NCBI RefSeq assembly: GCF_001949145.1
Contig: NW_019091480.1
Location: 411,409-438,471, forward strand
Length of the DNA: 27,063 nucleotides
Direction: 5' to 3'
Source: Acanthaster planci
Taxonomy: Eukaryota > Echinodermata > Asteroidea > Valvatida > Acanthasteridae
Position 1 is the stretch's first letter; each line of letters opens with the position of its first letter. The position numbers and the translations under genes were made by a program. The notes beneath the pieces are model-generated. The model was not told the origin of the DNA. It did no database searches and worked only from the letters and a program-made list of their open reading frames with translations. Positions 21,209 through 27,063 of the stretch are shown here, one piece after another.

Positions 21209-21355
21209 ATGGCGACAAAAAAGCCAGGTTTACTACATCAAAACTTAAATGTATGCTATCGTTGTAAAGGGGAAAGTATTTTTTCATTAACTTGTAACAC
21301 GCCTACAAGCTGGTTTATTTCAGAGATGAAGGCTCCGGTGGTAACAAAGTCGTGA
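21209..21355 (+). other. Short ORF after the NRF1-like site, possible first exon
   Basis: ATG in a good context (GGCCATGG) opens 48 codons beginning MATKKPGLLHQNLN and ending VVTKS. There is no recognisable family. Donor-like GT dinucleotides after AAGCCAG (21226) and after AACTTAAAT (21250) could make this a first coding exon, but I found no convincing partner exon downstream. It may be chance. Confidence 0.2.
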
Positions 21356-22088
21356 TGTCGAATTGACGACGGTCTTTTACACAAGCACAAAAGATGAACT
21401 GTTCTGTTGACCTCTTGCGCACGCGGCAAAAACATATTTTTTATTCTTTATTTGTCTGTAAAACTCTTTAACCAGAAAAATACTGCTACGATGATACATA
21501 TGTATTTTAGGGTTTACCAAAGACAGAAAAAAAAGCCCACGGAGAATTTGAAGGAAATTGATCATGAAGTCTGCGCCCTTGAACATTATCATTTTTCGGT
21601 GCGCTGCTCACAATTTTTGCCACCGTGGCCACTGTCACGTATGCGTACACAACATTATGGATTTTAAGTGCAAAGAGGCATAAGTCGTAATTCCCCTCAA
21701 AGTTTGGTAAAAGTAGCACAGTGTGTGGATAGCATACCCTTCTGATCCACGAGCGATCCCTGGGATATCTCTACCATACGGATGCTGTGACGGAATTTAG
21801 AACTATTTTGCTGCATAGAGAAATAACACTTCACTGTATTCAATGGTTCCCTGGCATGTTTCAGGAACAACTGCCGGGTATCTACTGCAAGCTTCTAATC
21901 CTTAGCGCCACCCAAATATGACAAACCACGAGCATCACGGACGACCGTCAGCATGGTACTTGCTGCAACAGTTTCTTCAAGCTGAGGGCGCGATCAGTCG
22001 ATCGGGGTATTGGAACAATTTTGGGCAGAATCAACCAACAGCGGTGCCGCAGTTGATTCTTTGCGAAATCTCTTTCATACGACGGTTT

Positions 22089-22995
22089 TTAAGGAACTTG
22101 GTAGGAAAAATATACATTGTCGGCCAACACTTTGTTAAGGGAACAATAAATTTTTGTTGAGGGAAACACCAAGTTTTTTGAGGGAACAACAACGTTTGTT
22201 GAGGGAACAACAAAGGTTGTTCTATGAAAATAGATACTGATATACTGCACACAACATACACAAAGAGAAAAAGGTTTAGTCCCACTCATTCAAGCCCTAT
22301 TGAAACGGTGTAAAATCGGCATTGTTCAGGGCCCAATAACATGCATACCTACATCCCTGGAGTTTCTGAAACAGAAATTAGATTACTGTCTGGTCCCTGA
22401 TCTTTCAATTTCTTTTCAATTTTCTGTGGGTTAACTGATTACATTTCTAGTTATTCCCACAAAACAAAGCCACCCCCGAAAAGTGATTTTTCCGAAGTCT
22501 GATTGCAGCCATTTTTAAGTGGCAACCCTCAACCTTCTCGGGCACTTAAGACCATTTTTCAACCGTATTTTAAGCTATTCTGCTCTCAATTGAAAACTCA
22601 AGGACCCAGGGAGTTGATCCTGGCAAAGATGTACAAAACCCCTCAATTTGGGGGACCAAATATTCTCCTTTTTCAAAAGAAACTGTGGGAGCACTTTTAA
22701 TGCTCATGAGCAGGCCAGAAATCCTCACTTAAAGTAGACTGCACCCATGCAGAAAGCGCGGGAAACGCTCAACAAACGGTCGTCACTCATCAAAATTGGT
22801 TGTTCCCTCAACAAAATTTTGTTGTTCCCTCAACCTCAGCAAATATGGTTGTACAATGAACAAGATTTGTTGTTCCCTTAACAAAAAATGGTGGTTTCCT
22901 CAAAAACTGAGTTGATCCCTGAACAAAATTTTGTTGTTCCCTCAACAAAGTGCGTTGGCCGACAATAAATATTTTTTCCTACCATGTCCCTTTAA
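22089..22995. mobile_element. TTAA-flanked foldback element with subterminal repeats (piggyBac-type MITE?)
   Basis: TTAA occurs at both ends (22089-22092 and 22992-22995). The left arm reads GGAACTTGGTAGGAAAAATA, then TTGTCGGCCAAC and CTTTGTTAAGGGAACAA. The right arm, reverse complemented, reads AGGGACATGGTAGGAAAAAA, then TTGTCGGCCAAC and CTTTGTTGAGGGAACAAC. Inside each arm a unit of about 25 bases (TTGTTGAGGGAACAACAAA with variants) repeats: about four times on the left (to about 22221) and about six on the right (from about 22796). The 570-base centre has no coding capacity. TTAA duplications are a hallmark of piggyBac insertions, and a dead piggyBac lies 9 kb away, but relatedness is not shown. 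Confidence 0.8.
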
Positions 22996-23209
22996 AACCA
23001 CCGTACTTCCACGACCGCAAATTTAAAAAAAGGCCAATGGCTATTGAAGACGTACCAATCGCAACTAACATCGACACGTACGCTGCTTTAATAGTCGACT
23101 TCCTTGCAATCTGATTTCTGAGATTTGTCCAGTCCGAGTGAGCTGCTCTGACATGTCTGACGCCACTTTTCACACGCCGTGTGGCATATTTAAAATACGA
23201 CAGTGACAA
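22979..23209 (-). other. Open frame abutting the foldback element, doubtful coding
   Basis: The minus-strand frame is open for 76 codons with a hydrophobic segment (AAYVSMLVAIGTSSIAIGLF) flanked by basic residues. It has no ATG near its 5' end, no clear acceptor, and its last codons and stop come from the foldback element inserted at 22992. I do not recognise a family. It may be a fragment of a small membrane-protein exon or chance. Confidence 0.2.
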
Positions 23210-23316
23210 AAATAATTATTTCCCCAGTGGAATTAATCAATTAACCAAATTGTTTAAAATGTACGTGTATGACTAAAACATGCTATGTCTCGCTAGAAAT
23301 GTAAACCCGTGCTGTT

Positions 23317-23485
23317 TAATACGGGCAATTCGAAATAGCGCGCCACCAAGTTATTTGCAACGCCTTGACCAATCACAACGCACGAAATCTGTCAACTCTT
23401 TCCAAACGTGACAGATTTTGAGCATTGTGATTGGCCAACGCGTTGCAAACTCTTGGAGGCGCGCTATCGTGAAATGCCCGTATTA
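23317..23485. mobile_element. 169-bp near-palindromic MITE
   Basis: The arms of about 65 bases are TAATACGGGC, ATAGCGCGCC, CCAAG, TTTGCAACGC, TTG, CCAATCACAA on the left and the same blocks in reverse complement on the right, with roughly ten mismatches. The unpaired centre is only about 40 bases. Part of one arm recurs at 8728-8767. Confidence 0.85.
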
Positions 23486-25000
23486 GTGTCAACATTCTTG
23501 GTGTTATCAGACTACATCCACTCTTGGGAGACTTTCTGGTAACACACAGGGCGTTAAATGAACATCAAAGTTTTTACATTGTAACCCCCCCCCCCGTTTA
23601 GGGACTATTTTATTTCAGGTAAATATACTAAAACCAAATAATATATAGAACAAGACTTTTCAGAAATATTTTATGGGCTCCCTCCATTGAAACAGTAATT
23701 AAGGAATTCAATTATCGTGTCATATCCTGTCGAATGGAGCTACATTTCAGTAAGAGGGTCAAAGAAGTATAACTGTGCACCGATGTTAGAATAAACAATC
23801 ATGGCATGAAATTGGACGAAGTAATGCAGGCCTACGATGTTCTGCCATATCTTCAGTGGAGGGCAGTAAGGATTCCTTTAAGAATAAAAAAAAACTGGAG
23901 TCATTTTTAGAACAGAAAAGTTATTGGAAATGTTCCCGTGAACAGCAATAAAGAAAACACCAAAAGACCAACATTAGAATCTCGTCCTCTAAGTCATCTT
24001 ATCTGTACGTTGTACAATAAGTAAATATAAATCAAACAGATGACACTAGACAATCATGACAAAACTAAGTGGGACAACCATCGATTAAAGTCTACGAAAA
24101 TCAAACGGCAGCCAGTATTATGCAACATAATTCCTGTTAAGAAAATCAGCCAAGCAAAGTTGGCCATACAAAACTCTGTCTCCCGACTAAGAATGAAAAA
24201 ATGATGCCAACCTCTTCTGATTACCCTTCTCTCTCTTTCGTTTACAACAGATCACAAGTATCCAGGATTTGTTAAGGGTCTGGCATCCATGTATATTTAG
24301 CTGGCTGTATTTGGTCCACCCACTTGAGAAAGACTTAGAATACATTTGGCTTAAATTAAATATGCGCATATACCAATCATGGTTCCCTGCGTTTCGTATT
24401 TTCATTCTTTTGCATACAAACAAAATTGCATATCACACATCTAATGGCAGTTTACATCAAATGCGCTGATGCCTATTTTTATATCAACACTTAAATCAAC
24501 ATCCCTGGACTAACTATTTCTGAAATAACAAAATTCACAAAACAGCATTTCTTATAAAATATGACATCGTCATGATTTACAAGACATCTAAGCTCTATGG
24601 CCAAAAATACCAACAGATAAAATGCCAATAAATGTATACAGGTATGTAAAAACAATGAAATCTTAAACTTTTAAGTATTACATAAATCTGAGTAAACAGC
24701 AAGCAGTAAGAGCAGAGAGACAGTGTATGTTGTCATTTAAATTATGCAATCTTGAGTGAACAAACATGATTGAAACTATATATATAGTTACCCTTGAATT
24801 TTTGAGAAGTATATTCATAATATATTTTGTATCAAAAATAATTTCCTTGATACTTAACACCTGCCTTGACCAATATTGCATGAGAGGGAACTTTTAAACC
24901 ATTTTTAAGTGTTTTAACCTCCTCAACAACTTAACGTTCCCAAAGCAAAAAAGCATAACCCAATGATATGTGCTTACTATCACATTTTTACAGGATAACT

Positions 25001-25053
25001 TTGTTAGAATTATCACTAATTCTCAATATGAGTATTAGTGATAATTCTAACAA
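25001..25053. repeat. Perfect 20-bp inverted repeat, 13-base loop
   Basis: TTGTTAGAATTATCACTAAT at 25001-25020 is the exact reverse complement of 25034-25053. The loop itself can add CTCA/TGAG pairing. As RNA it would make a 20-bp perfect hairpin in the possible long 3' UTR. Confidence 0.9.
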
Positions 25054-25422
25054 CAAATAACTCCAATATACTAAAAGTGTCATGAGCAATGAAACATTCC
25101 ATTCAAAAGTTCAAAACTGCATATGCATGTAAGCTGTTTCCCATCACAACCTTTGATGCTGTATCTTACATTATACTCTTTCAGAAAAATTCACGTTTCA
25201 TGATCAAAAAATAGGTTTTTCTGGAAATATGGATAACTTTGGAAGAAAAAAAGTAGTGTCTATGCTAATATTTTTGCTGCACTGCAAACCAAGGCAACTG
25301 TTGAACAGAATGACCAATCAGCAGCGTTGTAGCCCATTTTTTTCTCTCAACGCTCTAAAAACAGTAATTATGTAAGTATTCATTGTAATTTCGCTGGCCA
25401 GCAAGCTCCATTTTCATCCCCA

Positions 25423-25466
25423 GTGCCAGCCGGTAAGGTTGAGTGGTTACCAGCACAGGCTGGCAC
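25423..25466. repeat. GC-rich imperfect inverted repeat
   Basis: GTGCCAGCC pairs with GGCTGGCAC and the inner GGTAA with TTACC. Flanking GCTGGCCAGC and CCGGCCAGC add further self-complementarity. It is a compact GC-rich island in AT-rich surroundings. Confidence 0.6.
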
Positions 25467-26330
25467 CGGCCAGCATAGCTACAACCCTACCAATCAGTAA
25501 TGAATTCTTAAGAATGTTTTAAAAAACTACAGAATATTTCTCAAATCTTGATGAAATCTCTTGCATTCTGAATTCAGCTTAATTTGACAAGTCTCTAATT
25601 TTAGAAGTGGTAGCATGGCATTCAGCATAGGGAAAGGTCTAGTCTCTAGTATCAAGGATTACCTTGTGGCATTGTTCAAGAAGGGACCATACTTCATGAC
25701 TTGGAGTAATAAATGCAACATTCACAGGACTTGAAATAGACTTTGGAATGCACATCATTTGTTTCAAATAAACACACAATCAAAGCAGAATAGAATTAAT
25801 GTTTACACATAACTGAAAAACTGGGCAAACCTTGAATGATGGCTTGGTTTTCTGGCATAACTTATGTGAAAAATCTGCATTAATTGGAAGTACAAGCCTC
25901 AAATATTACTGTCGTCAAGCATCACTCCCTTTATGTTGTAAGAGTATTTATGCTCATAGCCAAATTTCACAAACATGCCTAATATGACTGGAAAATACGC
26001 TGCACCCTTGCTTACACGGTTGGAAATGACATTTCGAACTGAAGACCTAATAAATGCACTGTCCTCAAGACAACTTACTCTATTAGTTTACTGTGTTCAA
26101 GCAATTACCCACACTCCCTGAACAGTTTTAAGTATAATTTACTACATTCTAATGGTATGAAGGGTTTGTGTAATATGGATGCTGATATGAAAATCCTGAT
26201 ATAGAAAATATAAATTACACTGAGGTACTTTTACTGTGGAGATTTCATAGTTTCCTAATTCATGATTAAAGTTCAAGAAAATATTCGTTTTGACAAAAAT
26301 CCAAACATTTCACTGGAAAGACCCATATTC

Positions 26331-26336
26331 TTTATT
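26331..26336 (-). promoter_or_regulatory. Proximal poly(A) signal of the minus-strand gene
   Basis: TTTATT on the plus strand is AATAAA on the minus strand, 364 bases past the stop codon of the terminal exon. Confidence 0.5.
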
Positions 26337-26699
26337 AAAAAATGCTCACCGAATCTTGACTTCCTTTAATTTCATTTAATATATGATATGAATTGTTCAA
26401 TTAAAAATACTTGAAAATTGCTAAAAATAGTATTACAAATTTATGGTGACATACATGTATAAAACAGTGTCAGTCATATAATTGGTCGTATTGATATCTC
26501 ACGATTTACTCCTACTTTAAACTTCTTTCAAAAGTCTAAGTTTCTGCCAAGTTTCTGATACTGGTTAATTTGTTTCCAAGTTCTTTTAATTTTTTCAACA
26601 CAAATCTGCACACTACTTCACTGCCAGTCTGTTAATACTGAATAAAACTTACTTGCTTTCTACAAACAGTGCCGACGGTTACGTACCTGACCTCTGACC

Positions 26700-26882
26700 C
26701 TATTCTCCTCCTTCCTCTGCAGCCTCCCCTTCCTCAAACTCCACCTCTCCCTTCTTGATCAGAGCCTCCAGCATGGCTTCGATGCGGTCATTCTGGGCTC
26801 TCATCATCTTGAGCCGGGATTTCACGTTCTTCAGGGTACTAGCCAGCTGACCTTGTTGGTCCTTTATCTCTTCTAGCTCCGT
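26700..26882 (-). CDS. Last coding exon, coiled coil with acidic tail
   Basis: On the minus strand, ACCAATACCAG forms an acceptor at 26883-26884 and the exon opens with ACG GAG CTA, encoding 60 residues to a TAG stop. The sequence starts TELEEIKDQQGQLASTLKNV and continues with KSRLKMMRAQNDRIEAMLEA, a clear amphipathic heptad pattern predicting a coiled coil of about 45 residues. The tail EFEEGEAAEEGGE is strongly acidic. Such ends occur on oligomeric channels, kinesins and scaffold proteins, and I cannot name the family from this piece. The rest of the gene lies to the right of the window. The start phase of the exon is 0 if the acceptor is as placed. Confidence 0.65.
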   Translation of the reverse strand, partial: TELEEIKDQQGQLASTLKNVKSRLKMMRAQNDRIEAMLEALIKKGEVEFEEGEAAEEGGE

Positions 26883-26918
26883 CTGGTATTGGTGACAATG
26901 ATGCAAAATGTGAGCTCA

Positions 26919-27063
26919 GGGAGAGTTTGGCCAAGTGATAGATGTCTGTATCTCATGATCAACGGCTCAGGGGTTTGAATCCAGCTCCTGGCCAACAGCT
27001 GTGTCCATGAGTAAGCCTCTCCACCACCACTTGCCTCTCTCCAGCCAGGAATACAAATGGGGT
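26919..27063 (+). mobile_element. tRNA-derived SINE (truncated by window end)
   Basis: TGGCCAAGTGA at 26928-26938 resembles a pol III A box, and GGTTTGAATCC at 26972-26982 differs from the canonical B box GGTTCGANTCC by one base. Their spacing is close to that of tRNA genes with a long variable arm (Leu/Ser-like). The tail CCAGGAATACAAATGGGGT is typical of invertebrate tRNA-derived SINEs as I remember them. It sits in the last intron of the minus-strand gene, in antisense. Confidence 0.7.

Larger units (their letters stand above)
20750..22088. other. 3' flank of the dehydrogenase and intergenic DNA
   Basis: No canonical AATAAA was found close behind the stop codon; GATAAA near 20827 is a possible variant. 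Apart from the NRF1-like site and small ORF at 21188-21355, nothing else is supported. One hydrophobic open stretch at about 21588-21680 (+, ending SAKRHKS) has no start codon or splice acceptor. Confidence 0.4.
23486..26699 (-). other. AT-rich stretch, probable 3' UTR and downstream flank of the minus-strand gene
   Basis: No ORF with family features occurs on either strand. It lies directly downstream (minus sense) of the stop at 26700-26702. Minus-strand AATAAA signals occur at 26331-26336 (3' UTR of roughly 0.4 kb) and at 23609-23614 (roughly 3.1 kb). The lower density of recognisable transposon ends compared with the rest of the window fits a long 3' UTR, but this is inference. Two hairpins and a 16-bp palindrome (24774-24789) lie inside. 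Confidence 0.4.

Noticed and set aside
21588-21680. Hydrophobic plus-strand segment suggesting a membrane-spanning exon
   Set aside because: It has no ATG, no AG acceptor before it, and no partner exon. Hydrophobic frames arise easily from T-rich DNA.
22089-22995. CRISPR-like array (regular short repeats)
   Set aside because: The repeats are degenerate, inverted between arms and located in animal DNA. They are transposon subterminal repeats.
26919-27000. Functional tRNA gene
   Set aside because: A- and B-box-like sequences are present, but the A box is degenerate, no proper acceptor or anticodon stems form, and a SINE-like tail follows.

Overview
The window is animal nuclear DNA. It has spliced genes with GT...AG introns, fairly AT-rich intergenic sequence, single-exon and multi-exon genes separated by kilobases, AATAAA-type poly(A) signals, and a dense scatter of decayed transposons. 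The gene content (echinoidin-like C-type lectin, BDH1-like dehydrogenase, piggyBac, Tc1 and Penelope remnants, a tRNA-derived SINE) and the many TACATGTA-type words fit a marine deuterostome invertebrate. An echinoderm is my best guess, but this is inference and not proven by the window.

Layout, left to right. 1-1021 is unassigned. 1022-1920 (-) is a dead Tc1/mariner transposase. 2879-3200 is a small inverted-repeat element. 3447-9136 (+) is a six-exon gene that I assembled from phase-compatible splice sites. It predicts a 208-residue secreted cysteine-containing protein that I do not recognise. Its introns hold a Penelope-like reverse-transcriptase fragment (-), several MITEs and paired repeats. 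9137-10795 is intergenic, with a 192-base assembly gap at 10053-10244. 10796-12892 (+) is a decayed piggyBac transposase. 12893-15804 is intergenic with two more small elements. 15805-16299 (+) is an intact, intronless, secreted C-type lectin with EPN and WND sugar-binding motifs. 18072-20749 (+) is an intact three-exon short-chain dehydrogenase of the D-beta-hydroxybutyrate dehydrogenase (BDH1) type. 20750-23485 holds a possible NRF1-type promoter, a 907-base TTAA-flanked foldback element and a 169-base near-palindromic MITE. The right end is the 3' portion of a minus-strand gene: its last coding exon at 26700-26882 encodes a coiled coil with an acidic tail, followed by a long AT-rich stretch that could be 3' UTR. 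A tRNA-derived SINE lies just inside its last intron and runs off the window.

The genes do not form an obvious pathway. The lectin is a probable innate-immune or adhesion protein, and the dehydrogenase is metabolic. The two most novel items are the six-exon orphan secreted protein, with a 27-base microexon and a repeat placed just upstream of two successive exons, and the foldback element built from self-complementary subterminal repeats. Nothing in the window resembles a prokaryotic-style gene system. All exon joins are read by eye from splice motifs and reading-frame continuity and have no transcript support.
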